Assembly (NCBI GenBank): GCA_038373865.1
Contig: JAXGGA010004694.1
Coordinates: forward strand, 21,473 to 85,472
Reading direction: 5' to 3'
From: Uloborus plumipes
Lineage: Eukaryota; Arthropoda; Arachnida; Araneae; Uloboridae
Length of the DNA: 64,000 bases
The position numbers were made by a program, and so were the translations under genes. How positions within the stretch are numbered: the stretch's first letter is position 1; each line of letters begins with the position of its first letter. Below the pieces are notes generated by a model. It was not told the origin of the DNA, ran no database searches, and saw only the letters and a list, made by a program, of their open reading frames with translations. Positions 57,501-64,000 of the stretch are shown here, piece by piece.

Positions 57501-60500
57501 AATTTAAATATTTTTGAAAAAAATCAGTGATAATCAGTGATCAAATAATGACTATCTAACTTGAAATAATTCATAGACAAGTTTTGGAACAAGACAATAA
57601 TTAAAATGAGAAATAAACAACCTAATTAAATGTAGCACATATTTAAATAACTTCTAATTGTTAAGAAATTTCAAACATTTACAAGATGCAAAGTATTGAA
57701 ATCTCAAACACTAGAAGTAATTATTTGCGAAACACGTCTTTAATGTTGTCATGTTTCAAAAAATTTATTTTATGATTTTTTGAAAATAAAACATAAAATA
57801 ACCTTATCTTGAGTAGCATATGTAAAAAAAACTTCCGATAATCAAATACATTAAAGAATTTAAAAGATGCAAAAGGATTGAAATTTCAAACCCGAGAGGC
57901 AATTTTCCGCGAAATAGAGTTCATTGTTGACATGGTTTAAAAAATAAAGTAATTTATTAAAAATGAAACACAAATCAAGCTAATATGAAGTAACAAGTGC
58001 CTAAAAACCTTCTGAATGTTAAAAATATTAAAATATTTACAAGATGCAAAAGGATTGAAATCTCAAACACTGCAGGCATTTTTTTTTTTTTTTGCAACGC
58101 ACGTGTATTAAGCATATCGAAACATGTAAAAAAATAGAAAATTGTATTGCTGGACAGTTAAAAAGGAAAATCACAATTCAATGAATACCTATGGACATCA
58201 AGAAGTATATTAACTTTCAAAAATTTTTTAAGCACTTGAAAATGAATTTTTTTTTTACCAAGGCCTTGAAAATGGCTGATTGACAGGCACTCCTTATTTT
58301 TTTTATTTAAAGTTTAACCATTTCAAGATCGAAGCTGCTAATTTTATTATTTATTTTATTCAGAATAAAAAAGTCTCATCTTTTTTTTTTTTTTTTCACA
58401 TGTCCCAAAAGACAAGCATTTACTTGTTATGCAGCAGGTAATGGCTCTGAGTTTTAAGACTTCGGTTATGACTCATGATGTTCAAACTTTTTTCAATGAA
58501 TAGTACTAAAAAGGAAGGATTAATATTCAAATAACAACGCTTGCCTTTGCTTGAATCTTAATTCTATCTTAATTCTTTATTTCTTGCTCTTAGAATTTCC
58601 TTTTTGCAGAAGGCATCTACATACAAGATCGCATACTTTTCGGCGCACGTGTCGGTCGCCATTTTTTTATGTTAGTCATGGATAATGGGAGTTTTCTGGG
58701 AAATAAGTACTCCTTCTATACTTTTCCTGGAACAGACACCCCTGCCCTACAGGTAAAAATACTAGGAAGTATTCACCACCTTCCCTCTCTGAGAGTAAAT
58801 TCTCAGAAGATCAAGAATAGGGCTTAAATGGGGAGGAATGAAACAATGATCTCTTTGACTCTCCTTGCCCCGTCACGGATGACAGGACCTTTTTCTACAT
58901 TGGAAAGAAAAGGGAAAACATGCTCTTTTACTGATAACACTTTCAATTCTTGGAATCTTATTCATTCTCTTTGTCTGGGGATCTGATTGCCTTTTCTTCA
59001 TGAACCATTTTCAGGGTGCAATTCTGGGGACAAAGAATGCATGCAAGTTTTTTCAACGATCTATGTGGTCAAAAGAAATTGCCTCGATATCGCGATCGGC
59101 TATACGATGCTTGAGACATCTTGTTTTATATACTGGGCGCAATTTTGCTATTTTTGAAAGGGCAGGGCGCAGTTTGAGGATTAAAACTAGGGCAGGGCGC
59201 ATTTTGCCGATCTGAAAAAGGGCAGGGCGCTGCGCCCTTCAAAAACGGCCTAGCGGGAACACTATATATAGCGATCACTGCCTTTTAACCCTTTATGCCC
59301 CGACAGGACTCGGAAGTCCCGCTTGTATTAGTCCAGTATTACGAATCCTAAATGGCTGGAAACATGCCAGTACTTGAACGTACCACTCCTTGTACTTCGC
59401 TGAGAGACCGACAGACGGTACCTGCGATCGGAAACAGTTTTCTCGGGGTCGTAAGGTGTAGGGGCCTCAGAACCTAATGATTTTCGAAATTTTTATTCTC
59501 GGCATATATATTATTTGATGTATTTTGAACTAAAAAAAACAACAAAACATACAAAAATTCATTGCTAAATTAATTTGGGACATAAAGGGTTAATGTAAGT
59601 ACTATGTGCTAATTCAATTGTAGAATGTCACTTAGTACAGCGTTTGGTTCCTTTGTGATGCACAAGTACTGATTGTAACGTCTTATATATTAAGCAGTGA
59701 GTAAGCAAGGGCTATTAAGGCAGAGAAAAATGTGTAAAAACAATTTTTAGAGCTGGGGTGTAATTTTCGCCATTAGCCGGCAGGATAAGCTTTAAAATGA
59801 AGGGAAAATCAATAAGAATTTGATGAAGGAATGAGAAAAATCTCACATATTGACAAAAAAGCTGGCTGGAAAGACAATATATGAGATGCAATACACCGCC
59901 AACTCGTTCATTTCGATCCATTGATTGCAGTAACGGGCTTATTATGCACTCATCAGCATGGAATACGAAAGTAACAGAGTTGGAGGCAAAAATCCTCTTA
60001 TAGAGCAAAGAGAGCCAAAAAAACTGGTAGCTAATGTGAAATTAGAAAAAAAGCGAGCGGTACGAGTTGGACAGTGTACAACTTGTCAGTTTTCTTGGCT
60101 CTCTTATTGTATAGGAGGATTTTTGCCTCCAACTCGGAAACTTTCGTATTCCATGCTGATGAGTGCATAATAAGCCCGTTACTGCAATCAATGGATCGAA
60201 ATGAACGAGTTGGCGGTGTATTGCATCTCATATATTGTCTTTCCAGCCAGCTTTTTTGTCAATATGTGAGATTTTTCTCATTCCTTTATCAAATTCTTAT
60301 TGATTTTCCCTTCATTTTAAAGCTTATCCTGCCGGCTAATGGCGAAAATTACACCCCAGCTCTAAAAATTGTTTTTACACATTTTTCTTTACTACACATT
60401 ATTACTTCTATGAATAACATCTGAAAATTAAGATACACTGCCATGGTTGGATAGAGAACATCATGCCCATAATGGGGAGGGCACGAATTAGAGCCGGGGA

Positions 60501-62464
60501 CAGAAAATATCGTTTTCAAGAAGTTTTTTTTCAGCAGAATTTTCAGATTCAACTTTCCAACTTTTTCAACTGCGAATGGTTGGCACAGGTCAGCTAATTT
60601 TAAATACATATTTTACAGTGAAAAAAAAAAAAGAAATTCATACCTGCATTTTCTGCAAATTTTTGCTTTCGGCCACCTCCGACTATTGCGAGTAAATTGG
60701 TTCGGTAGAGCATCTCGCATATACCGACGCTTCCAACGACGGATGCATCTAAGGGGAGACATAACTGAATTTTGCTTCTCTTTTTATAAACATCAGATCA
60801 GTCATAGGAAGAGTGGATGTAAAAACAAAGAACATCACTGACACAAAACATGAGTTTGCGACTTCCAGTTAGTTAATAATAATTTTGCACTGTATTTTAT
60901 TTCCTTATAATTTTATACAGGGTTGGTTCGGGTAAATGGGCCACCCATTTACCCGAAATATAATGCCTAGTGTCCCTTTTTAGGGATGATCCAAAAAGTT
61001 TGTCTGAATTTACCAAAACTGAACGGTTCAACCAAATAATGGTGTTCAATTATTACTTTGGTATTGTTTCAACTCATTATTAACAGATTGCAGCACATAA
61101 CCATTGTAAAGTGTGTTCTGTAGCCATTTTATTATGATCTTTATCAAGAATAACATTGTTCAATCCCAAGAACAAAAAGCTAAGTTTTTAAAATTATTAA
61201 CAAAATCTTAGTTTATGTTAATTGCTGCATTTATTTCTTCTTATAAAATGTCTTTTTGAATATTATATTGTAGGTAGAAAAAAATTTTAGTGAAAAAAGG
61301 ATGTACCCTCTGGTGCCTAGCGTCCCTTTTCAGTGACGATTTTACTTTTTTTTAATAAAAAAATTATTTTGTACATGATTTTTTTTTTCATTATTTTCCT
61401 ATCCATTAAACACTATTTGTAACCAGTATACAAAATATATTTGGAAAAAAAAATGTCAGGCATTAATGGGTTTTGTCTGGTCTAAACAAGTCAACAACCT
61501 TCTTTGGTACTGTAGAAAAAGGGGGAAAAAAAGCAACAGTCTTGTCCACCACTTTACCCATATCATTATAATCCAGCAGCTGCAAGTTCAATAGACTTGC
61601 AATTAAAACAATTTAAAGGGTGCAGCTGTGGCAAGGGTGGGAATCCCTGCAGAAATTTTAACACACTGTCAATTCAAATAATGTAGTCACCTTCAAGAAA
61701 GGACTGCTCCCCCCCCCCCTCCAAAAAAAAAAAAAAATTAATTCTGTGGCTACACTTGTGAGTTAAAAACAAACATTAAATGCACATCACAAGTCTAGAA
61801 CTCTTTAACGGACAGAAAATATAAACATACCTAAATGCATTTTTTCCCGAAGTGGTTCAACATTATAAATACGCAAGCCATTGTCCATGGAGCAAGAAAA
61901 ACATCCTGAGAAAAGTAAAACATTAACGAACTTTCAACAACCAGAAATTTTAAGAACATTAATCAAGTCGAAAGGAGCAAATACATTTAAAAATTCACAA
62001 CACTTAATTTATAATATTACACAAAAAATAAATAAATCAACAAATCTTCAAGCACAATAAGAGACATTTAAAAAAAAAAAAAAAACATTTTACGTTTCAA
62101 ACAATGTTTAAAATTAAAAAAAAAAATTTAAACAATTTTATTTCCTTGGAGTTTAAAGATAGACATTGGATCTGGTAAAGATAATTACTGCAGAGATAAA
62201 ATATATATGTTTTACAAAAAAATATTGAAAAAAAGGTTTAAAATCTGATTCATAGATTTTCCTCATAAAATTCTTCACATAAAGAGCGAAAAACACTCTG
62301 TAGAAACAAAAATTTGCTTTTAGTGCAACCCAAACAAAGAACTAGGAACGTAGTTTCGCTCTTTGTTTACTTCGTTTAAAACGAAGTTTAAGAGTACACT
62401 AACCATTATCTTGATTGAATCTCAAGCTGGTGACGATACCAGAATCAGAATGCACTAAATTCAT
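31362..62464 (-). CDS. WDR45: WDR45 / WIPI4 orthologue, complete, 11 coding exons
   Basis: A PROPPIN-family seven-bladed beta-propeller. Members bind PI3P and PI(3,5)P2 on the phagophore, and WIPI4 partners ATG2 in lipid transfer during autophagosome growth. Reading the minus strand, the coding exons are 62464-62404, 61905-61831, 60748-60644, 51365-51278, 47466-47372, 45451-45366, 41836-41714, 39122-39037, 38525-38424, 35114-34996 and 31471-31362. They join in frame to 349 codons plus TAA, close to the roughly 360 residues of vertebrate WDR45. Every junction has AG acceptors and GT donors with matching phases. The diagnostic lipid-binding motif is LRRG at residues 229-232. WIPI4-like stretches include [16 protein letters not shown], [19 protein letters not shown] blade 5 sequence, [19 protein letters not shown] and the acidic tail LCDNSDF. 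WDR45 fits better than WDR45B because of the HIFALKD and SQWAFA segments. No AATAAA occurs in the 600 bp after the stop, so the 3' end is not placed. Confidence 0.96.
31559..32175. repeat. Foldback element in last WDR45 intron
   Basis: Imperfect inverted arms of about 185 bp (31559-31756 and 31990-32175); both contain 'aaaaggtgccattggg' and 'gatctgccgcaa'. The spacer is about 230 bp. No duplication defined. Confidence 0.7.
32688..33660. repeat. Repeat starting with a terminal hairpin
   Basis: Begins ACTTTCTTCTATAT-ctaat-ATATAGAAGAAAGT, a 13-bp hairpin, followed by a region with a TG microsatellite (near 32815-32850). 'atatagaagaaagt' recurs at 33575-33591. Organised like the ends of the element at 52659-57360. 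Confidence 0.5.
33920..34310. mobile_element. Pogo-like element, right end unclear
   Basis: Starts CAGTCAAACCTGTCTATCTC after TA; mirrored 'attcgagataagagaggttt' occurs at 34264-34283. Typical of pogo/Tigger MITEs; right boundary approximate. Confidence 0.5.
34369..34883. mobile_element. TTAA element (CCCATTAGTGCC family), copy 2
   Basis: 515 bp, TTAA at 34365-34368 and 34884-34887, ends CCCATTAGTGCCTAGC and AGGCCTTAATGGG. It sits 110 bp from WDR45 exon 10. Confidence 0.87.
34996..35114 (-). CDS. WDR45: WDR45 exon 10
   Basis: Residues 274-313 plus one base of Val314. [21 protein letters not shown] corresponds to the [20 protein letters not shown] region of blade 7. Acceptor ATTTAG, donor GTATGC. 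The residue run between ALKD and SQW (the 6CD-7A loop) is of usual length. Confidence 0.96.
35174..36096. mobile_element. TA-flanked TIR element in WDR45 intron 9
   Basis: Ends GGGTGTGTCATGAAACTTTT and the complement of a near match at 36078-36096, TA outside both. The arms share 'aaaaagtt...aacttgaaa'. An insertion-like segment with 'ggggcacatgcggtgcac' lies at about 35290-35660. Confidence 0.65.
36492..36960. mobile_element. TTAA element with an internal 146-bp palindrome
   Basis: TTAA at 36488-36491 and 36961-36964; ends CCCCTTCCTTCTCGC and GCGAGCGTTAAGGGG. Positions 36564-36709 form a nearly perfect palindrome around 'gtattcgac', with only two or three differences between arms. Confidence 0.85.
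37341..37790. repeat. Inverted repeat, ~177-bp arms
   Basis: Arms 37341-37517 and 37608-37790 are almost identical inverted copies ('aaaaggcgaac...gaaaaatgga'), spacer about 90 bp. TA microsatellites flank it (37324-37340 and 37924-37952). Confidence 0.8.
38098..38318. mobile_element. TA-flanked MITE, 221 bp
   Basis: Ends CTGTCCGCCCCGCT and AGCGGGGCCGACAG with TA outside. The inner inverted pair 'acagggtatttgttt' / 'aaataccctgt' adds a second hairpin. It ends 105 bp from WDR45 exon 9. Confidence 0.7.
38424..38525 (-). CDS. WDR45: WDR45 exon 9
   Basis: Residues 240-273 plus two bases of Ala274. [18 protein letters not shown] and [15 protein letters not shown] match WIPI4 blade 6 closely. HIFALKD favours WIPI4 over WIPI3, which has HIFAAED. 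Acceptor TTTCAG, donor GTAAGC. Confidence 0.96.
39037..39122 (-). CDS. WDR45: WDR45 exon 8 (LRRG motif)
   Basis: Residues 212-239 plus two bases of Cys240. GTLIRVFDT is followed by [13 protein letters not shown]. The RRG at 230-232 is the family's lipid-binding motif (L/FRRG), whose two arginines contact the two phosphoinositide sites. Acceptor TTTCAG, donor GTAAGA. Confidence 0.96.
39231..40065. mobile_element. hAT (CAGGGGTGATTGTG family), copy 1, interrupted
   Basis: Starts CAGGGGTGATTGTGAGTTC; ends ACACAATCACCCG; duplication GGCATACA / TGCATACA (7 of 8). Nested hAT MITE at 39867-40044. Starts 108 bp from WDR45 exon 8. Confidence 0.8.
39867..40044. mobile_element. Nested hAT MITE with poly-G tracts
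   Basis: 178 bp; ends CAGGGACGTCATTT and AAATGACGGGCCTG; duplication ATACCAGA / ATACCGGA. Two G-runs (near 39892 and 39997). Confidence 0.82.
40086..41519. mobile_element. hAT-like element, 1.43 kb
   Basis: Ends CAGGGTTCATACTCATTTTC and AAGTACGAACCCTG; only GAACA (5 bp) repeats at the flanks. It includes dispersed copies of 'ggatgcaaagagattgca', also seen inside the element at 39231-40065, so the two share sequence. Noncoding. Confidence 0.7.
41714..41836 (-). CDS. WDR45: WDR45 exon 7
   Basis: Residues 171-211, a phase-0 exon of 41 codons. It runs from DLAKIHPGS through [16 protein letters not shown] to [10 protein letters not shown], the His- and Ser-rich blade 5 region involved in phosphoinositide binding in PROPPINs. 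Acceptor TTGCAG, donor GTAATT. Confidence 0.95.
42224..42930. mobile_element. Possible hAT-like element
   Basis: AGGGATGAGAAC at the left and TTTTCATCTCTG at the right are inverted, with TATTAC at both outer junctions. Low-complexity AT-rich interior. Confidence 0.4.
43028..43331. mobile_element. MITE with ~60-bp inverted ends
   Basis: Ends GGCAGGAATTCAAGTGAAAC and GTTTCACTTGAATCCCTGCC, continuing inward with 'gcgat...caatcgctactgg' and its complement. Noncoding; contains two gtgacgtcag motifs. Confidence 0.75.
43919..44372. mobile_element. TTAA element (CCCCTTCAAGG family)
   Basis: 454 bp, TTAA at 43915-43918 and 44373-44376; ends CCCCTTCAAGGC and GCCGGGAAGGGG. The right part has repeated CCGAGCTACACTCGGG-type stem motifs. 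Confidence 0.82.
44377..45365. other. WDR45 intron 6, remainder
   Basis: AT-rich. 'gtgtctaacgtaacattc' (44690s) and 'gtgtgactaacgtaacc' (45045) are inverted or direct repeats of an unresolved element. No gene seen. Confidence 0.35.
45366..45451 (-). CDS. WDR45: WDR45 exon 6
   Basis: Residues 142-170. It encodes GLCEV then [18 protein letters not shown], corresponding to GLCDLCP and [17 protein letters not shown] in vertebrates. Acceptor ATGCAG, donor GTAAGT, the best donor of the gene. Confidence 0.95.
45635..46545. mobile_element. Foldback element with a MITE in each arm
   Basis: Ends GGGGCATTTCACGGTATTTG and its near complement; TAAT-like flanks. Arms extend about 300 bp. The left arm is interrupted at 45678-45785 (CCCAAGTAGCACA...TGTGCTACCTGGG), the right arm near 46270-46465 ('acctgccaacatg' ... 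'caagttggcaggt'). Confidence 0.78.
45678..45785. mobile_element. 108-bp MITE in left arm of the foldback
   Basis: Inverted ends CCCAAGTAGCAC and GTGCTACCTGGG; absent from the other arm, which shows the empty site 'gtaacaaaactttt'. Confidence 0.75.
46673..46930. other. GC-rich block in WDR45 intron 5
   Basis: Contains gtgacgtcaattgg and TCTCGCGAGA (46733-46742), both motifs seen in some core promoters. No gene recognised next to it; could equally be transposon end sequence. Confidence 0.25.
47372..47466 (-). CDS. WDR45: WDR45 exon 5
   Basis: Residues 110-141 plus one base of Gly142. [19 protein letters not shown] matches the blade 3 strand RIYVYSFPDNPRKLFEFDT. The acceptor is TTTTTTTCTAG with a good pyrimidine tract; the donor is GTATGT. 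Phase is 1 in and 1 out. Confidence 0.94.
48604..48875. mobile_element. hAT (CAGGGGTGATTGTG family), copy 2
   Basis: 272 bp; ends CAGGGGTGATTGTG and CACAATCAACCCTG; perfect duplication GTCTATGA (48596-48603, 48876-48883). Shares GGTAAAATACCGG-type repeats with copy 1. Confidence 0.9.
49550..49875. repeat. Dispersed repeat also at 56572-56890
   Basis: From 'tctggtatgga' through 'tgccttaagtg' and 'gccacgaaacaatgc' to 'cgccaagttggcg' it parallels the right arm and flank of the inverted repeat at 56392-56685. Diverged but collinear. Confidence 0.75.
50600..51138. repeat. Tandem array of 'actgtaaaa' units
   Basis: Four units of about 150 bp (50600, 50753 truncated to 77 bp, 50830, 50979), each starting 'actgrcagc.gagg' and holding taaactgtaaaat/attttacagttta inverted motifs. 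Ends with AACATTCATTTTTTAGTGT, the TIR of the element at 1768-3115. Confidence 0.8.
51278..51365 (-). CDS. WDR45: WDR45 exon 4
   Basis: Residues 81-109 with two bases of Arg110. LLWDDLAQ and [16 protein letters not shown] correspond to the human VLIWDDA and EFTFTKPVLSVRMRHD segments (blades 2-3). It lacks the small insert seen after WDDA in mammals. Acceptor CACAG, donor GTTTGT. Confidence 0.94.
51470..51514. repeat. Poly-A tract of about 44
   Basis: Uninterrupted A-run in WDR45 intron 3, 105 bp upstream (genomic plus side) of exon 4; likely length-variable. Confidence 0.9.
52919..54070. mobile_element. TA-flanked element GGGTCAGGTGGGGGAAAGTGG
   Basis: 1152 bp with about 22-bp inverted ends GGGTCAGGTGGGGG and CCCCCACCAGACCC, TA outside (52917-52918, 54071-54072). 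Contains 'cgccagcttggcgac' repeats. Mariner-like by target; noncoding. Confidence 0.8.
54301..55725 (-). mobile_element. Tc1-like DNA transposon, inactive
   Basis: Inverted ends of about 40 bp containing TTTGTGAAAATTGCAACACC at 54312 and, inverted, near 55716. About 1.4 kb, with a broken IS630/Tc1 transposase on the minus strand. Flanks read tata. Confidence 0.88.
54441..55400 (-). pseudogene. Tc1 transposase, frameshifted
   Basis: Fragments in order: HTH region 55400-55107 ([20 protein letters not shown]), catalytic region 55016-54690 with VFSDESSF (first Asp) and [12 protein letters not shown], then 54647-54441 with [10 protein letters not shown] (Glu). The second catalytic Asp of the usual QDNARPH motif is Asn here. 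At least two frame changes and an in-frame stop near 54693 break the gene. Confidence 0.9.
56392..56685. repeat. Inverted repeat, ~112-bp arms
   Basis: Arms 56392-56504 and 56574-56685 ('gtaaatatttgaattgttac' ... and complement), spacer a TTA microsatellite plus about 50 bp. Both arms contain 'acacgtaaaaggaagtagtg', echoing the termini of the surrounding element. Confidence 0.85.
59289..59589. mobile_element. TTAA element (CCCTTTATG family), copy 3
   Basis: 301 bp; TTAA at 59285-59288 and 59590-59593; ends CCCTTTATGCCCCGAC and GGGACATAAAGGG. The best-preserved copy of its family here. Confidence 0.88.
59899..59983 (-). ncRNA. Hammerhead ribozyme, type I, degenerate (copy 4)
   Basis: CTGATGAG at 59956-59949, stem II GTGC with loop ATAATAA, GAAA replaced by GTTA, and cleavage triplet ATC. 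Stem I pairs CCAACTC with GAGTTGG and further inward TTCCAT with ATGGAT. Probably inactive. Confidence 0.7.
60129..60213 (+). ncRNA. Hammerhead ribozyme, type I, degenerate (copy 5)
   Basis: Mirror of copy 4: CTGATGAG at 60156-60163, same GTTA and ATC. The shared mutation shows the two arms were copied from each other or from one mutated parent. Confidence 0.7.
60644..60748 (-). CDS. WDR45: WDR45 exon 3
   Basis: Residues 46-80 plus one base of Val81. It includes [15 protein letters not shown], the strongly conserved blade 2 segment of PROPPINs. Acceptor CCTTAG, donor GTATGA. The following 9.3-kb intron holds the hammerhead palindrome and the five-component nested transposon stack. Confidence 0.95.
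60950..61470. mobile_element. TTAA element (CCCATTAGTGCC family), copy 3
   Basis: Aligns with the copies at 1135 and 34369; starts near 'taatgcctagtgtccc' and ends 'ggcattaatggg'. TTAA lost at both sides, so an older copy. Preceded at 60917 by 'cagggttggttcggg', possibly a hAT end. Confidence 0.7.
61831..61905 (-). CDS. WDR45: WDR45 exon 2
   Basis: Residues 21-45 with one base of Asp46. It reads [18 protein letters not shown], which matches the [18 protein letters not shown] blade 1 signature of WIPI4. Acceptor TCTCAG, donor GTATGT. It is 75 bp long and phases join exactly to both neighbours. Confidence 0.95.
   Translation of the reverse strand, partial: DVFLAPWTMACVFIMLNHFGKKCI
62404..62464 (-). 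CDS. WDR45: WDR45 exon 1 (coding part)
   Basis: Holds the start codon (ATG at 62464-62462) and residues 1-20, ending in FNQDN plus one base of Gly21. The donor is GTTAGT. FNQD is the conserved start of blade 1 in WIPI3/4. The ATG is chosen because it gives the family's usual short N-terminus. Upstream 5' UTR and promoter were not resolved. Confidence 0.93.
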
Positions 62465-63181
62465 TGCAAAAATTAAGAAATAAACAGCTTAATCATCAAT
62501 TATTCTTCATTTTACGTCTTTAGAGCCTTCACTGCAGAACTGCTCACAGCTGATAGATTTGGAGCCAATATAAAAAAAATGCACATTAGTTGAGTTGTTT
62601 CATAACAAAAACATCGATTGCCCTCTATCGTTTATTTATTTACATGGCAAAAGCAAGGCTGAAAAAGAAACTACGAAAAATGAAACTTAGAACCAAGAAT
62701 TTCAGTCGTATTTTGAAAAGATTTTTAATAAGTCATTCGCAGAAAACAGTAAAACACTTTTTTCATGCTTATTTGTCCCTACTTTTCAAGGAAAAAAAAT
62801 ATTGAATTCTTTCTAACAAGAAACGAAAATGGTTTCCTTCGTCGACATAAATGAAATCAAAGTTAATGAAAATGAAATCAAAGTTATCAAACGACAAAAT
62901 TGCCGAGTTGTTGAAAACAAGTGCTTCAGGATAAAAAGGAATCTGTACTAAGGATACTATTCATGTGACGTCACTCCCGTTTCTAGCGTAGTAAATTAAC
63001 ATGCGTATTTTTGAGGTTTATGAACTGTTCTTTCGATAAAATAATGAATCATTCATTTGACACGAAACTCTTTTTATCGTCTTTTTCAAATTTTAGGCCG
63101 TTTTTGGTTTTTATTAGGAAATCGGTGTAAACTCATTTTCGATTTGGACCCTATTCACATGACGTCATTGCAGGTCTTGAC
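62465..63181. promoter_or_regulatory. WDR45 upstream region
   Basis: Sequence before the WDR45 start codon. Two 'catgtgacgtca'/'acatgacgtcatt' stretches (62962-62975, 63157-63169) contain the CRE/AP-1-like core TGACGTCA. No TATA box or transcription start is evident; role inferred from position only. Confidence 0.3.
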
Positions 63182-63825
63182 CACTAGGGTGGGGCGAAAA
63201 ATAAAAGTTTTTCAGATCAACTTCTAATAGTTGCGAAAAGTTGTCTTTGGTGATAATTAGCTTTGGTTCAAAATTTGAGAAAAATCGGTTAATATCTTCA
63301 GGGGACGCTGCGATCGCAAAGTTTTACCATAGCTTTGTTATGGATTTTATGGTTAAAATATCAAAAAGAATGCCTTTAGCTAGTCTCTTTGCGTTTTTTT
63401 TACTCAAAAGATGTTTTCATGCATTAAAAGCATATGAAATGACTCACAAACATTATTTTATATGATATATTTATATTTTAAAAAAATCACTTTTTTTCAC
63501 GTTTTTGTTTCTTTTTAAATGCTTGAAATATAAATATATCATATAAAATAATTTTTTGTGAGTTATTTCACATGCTTTGAATGCATGAATATATCTTATG
63601 AGTAAAAAAAATGCAATGAGATTAGCTAACGGCATTGTTTTTCATATTTTAACCATAAAAACCCGATAAAAAGCTATGATAAAACTTTGCGATCGCAGCG
63701 CCCCCTGAAGATATTCACCGATTTTTCTCAAATTTTGCACAAAAGCTAATTATCACCAAAGACAACTTTTGGCAACTATTAGAAGTTGATCTGAAAAACT
63801 TTTTATTTTTTGCCCCACCCGAGTG
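63182..63825. mobile_element. Foldback element, ~300-bp arms
   Basis: Ends CACTAGGGTGGGGCGAAAAA and a complement with one mismatch in the first 14. The arms mirror each other to the centre near 63495-63510. No target duplication found. Confidence 0.85.
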
Positions 63826-63904
63826 TAGCAGACGAAAATCCGGTTCTCTGGTGACAATTAACACGCGTATCATTTAGCTTAAAAACTATTGTTTCATTAT
63901 TTAT

Positions 63905-64000
63905 TTCAACACCAGTTATTAGCTGTACTCTGTACTCGATTGCTTTAAAATATGCGTATCAAGAAGTTTAACGAAGTTTCCATGGAAACCGCACGAAAGA
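63905..64000. repeat. Dispersed repeat shared with 5205-5300
   Basis: 'gcgtatcaag' and 'ccatggaaacygcacgaaag' occur in the same order and spacing as at 5235-5290. Continues past the window edge. Confidence 0.6.

Larger units (their letters stand above)
51722..59264. mobile_element. Outermost hAT of a nested stack, 7.5 kb
   Basis: Ends TAGTGTTCACTCTAGAGG and CCTAGCGGGAACACTA; perfect 8-bp duplication TATATAGC (51714-51721, 59265-59272). Interrupted by the hAT at 52158-57415. Its own sequence includes three spaced copies of 'caagatgcaaaaggattgaa' (57680, 57865, 58040) and 'ggcagggcgc' repeats near its right end. Confidence 0.88.
59725..60388. repeat. Long palindrome with paired hammerheads
   Basis: Arms of about 290 bp (59725-60018 and 60095-60388) are inverted and almost identical; the spacer is about 76 bp. 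Each arm carries a hammerhead motif in Penelope-like pLTR context. Lies in WDR45 intron 3. Confidence 0.88.

Noticed and set aside
59000..59215. Plus-strand 71-codon frame with repeated [16 protein letters not shown] segments
   Set aside because: It comes from 'ggcagggcgc' repeats at the right end of the outer hAT; not a protein gene.
1..64000. CRISPR arrays, bacterial operons, ribosome binding sites
   Set aside because: Introns, GT-AG splice sites and eukaryotic transposons show nuclear animal DNA; short direct repeats here are subterminal transposon repeats.

Overview
This is a window of an animal nuclear genome: AT-rich, intron-rich and packed with transposable elements. Two conserved animal genes can be assembled exon by exon, both on the minus strand: an ILRUN (C6orf106) orthologue, whose 3' end runs off the left side of the window, and a complete WDR45 (WIPI4) orthologue in 11 exons. 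Nothing in the window names the species. The density of nonautonomous hAT elements, the intact BEL/Pao retrotransposon and the Penelope-type hammerhead ribozymes would suit an arthropod, perhaps a spider or another chelicerate; that is inference.

Layout. 1-4700: repeats only (LINE-like 3' debris, TTAA elements, a decayed hAT, an unclassified terminal-inverted-repeat (TIR) element). 4724-17690: ILRUN exons 4, 3, 2 and 1 (of those in the window), their introns filled with a pogo-like element split by two hATs, further hAT pairs, and a GC-rich promoter-like island. 18071-23912: a full-length, very young BEL/Pao retrotransposon in the same orientation as ILRUN, ending 380 bp upstream of the ILRUN start codon. 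23918-31361: the intergenic stretch, with hammerhead ribozyme copies, nested 'CCGATTAATCGG' hAT elements and an element flanked by an 18-bp direct repeat. 31362-62464: WDR45, about 1.05 kb of coding sequence spread over 31 kb. Its introns hold foldback elements, TTAA elements, hATs, and one nested stack (51722-59264) in which a hAT contains a hAT, which contains a hairpin-ended element, which contains a TA-flanked TIR element and a dead Tc1 transposon. 62465-64000: upstream sequence with one more foldback element.

How the genes work. WDR45/WIPI4 is a PI3P-binding beta-propeller that works with ATG2 in phagophore growth during autophagy. ILRUN has a UBA-like and an NBR1-like (FW) domain and in mammals inhibits p300/CBP-IRF3 and NF-kB dependent transcription. 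They look like neighbours rather than an operon. All coding exons seen are intact, so the heavy transposon load has been tolerated only in introns and intergenic DNA. One transposon end lies exactly at the ILRUN exon 3 splice donor.

Most notable: five hammerhead ribozyme copies in two inverted-repeat loci, one with an intact catalytic core; a TIR element with an exceptionally long (18 bp) apparent target-site duplication (TSD); the nested stack; and several 100-300 bp palindromes inside WDR45 introns that would fold into long hairpin RNA if transcribed. All homology calls were made by eye from translated sequence and motif recognition; no database search was run.
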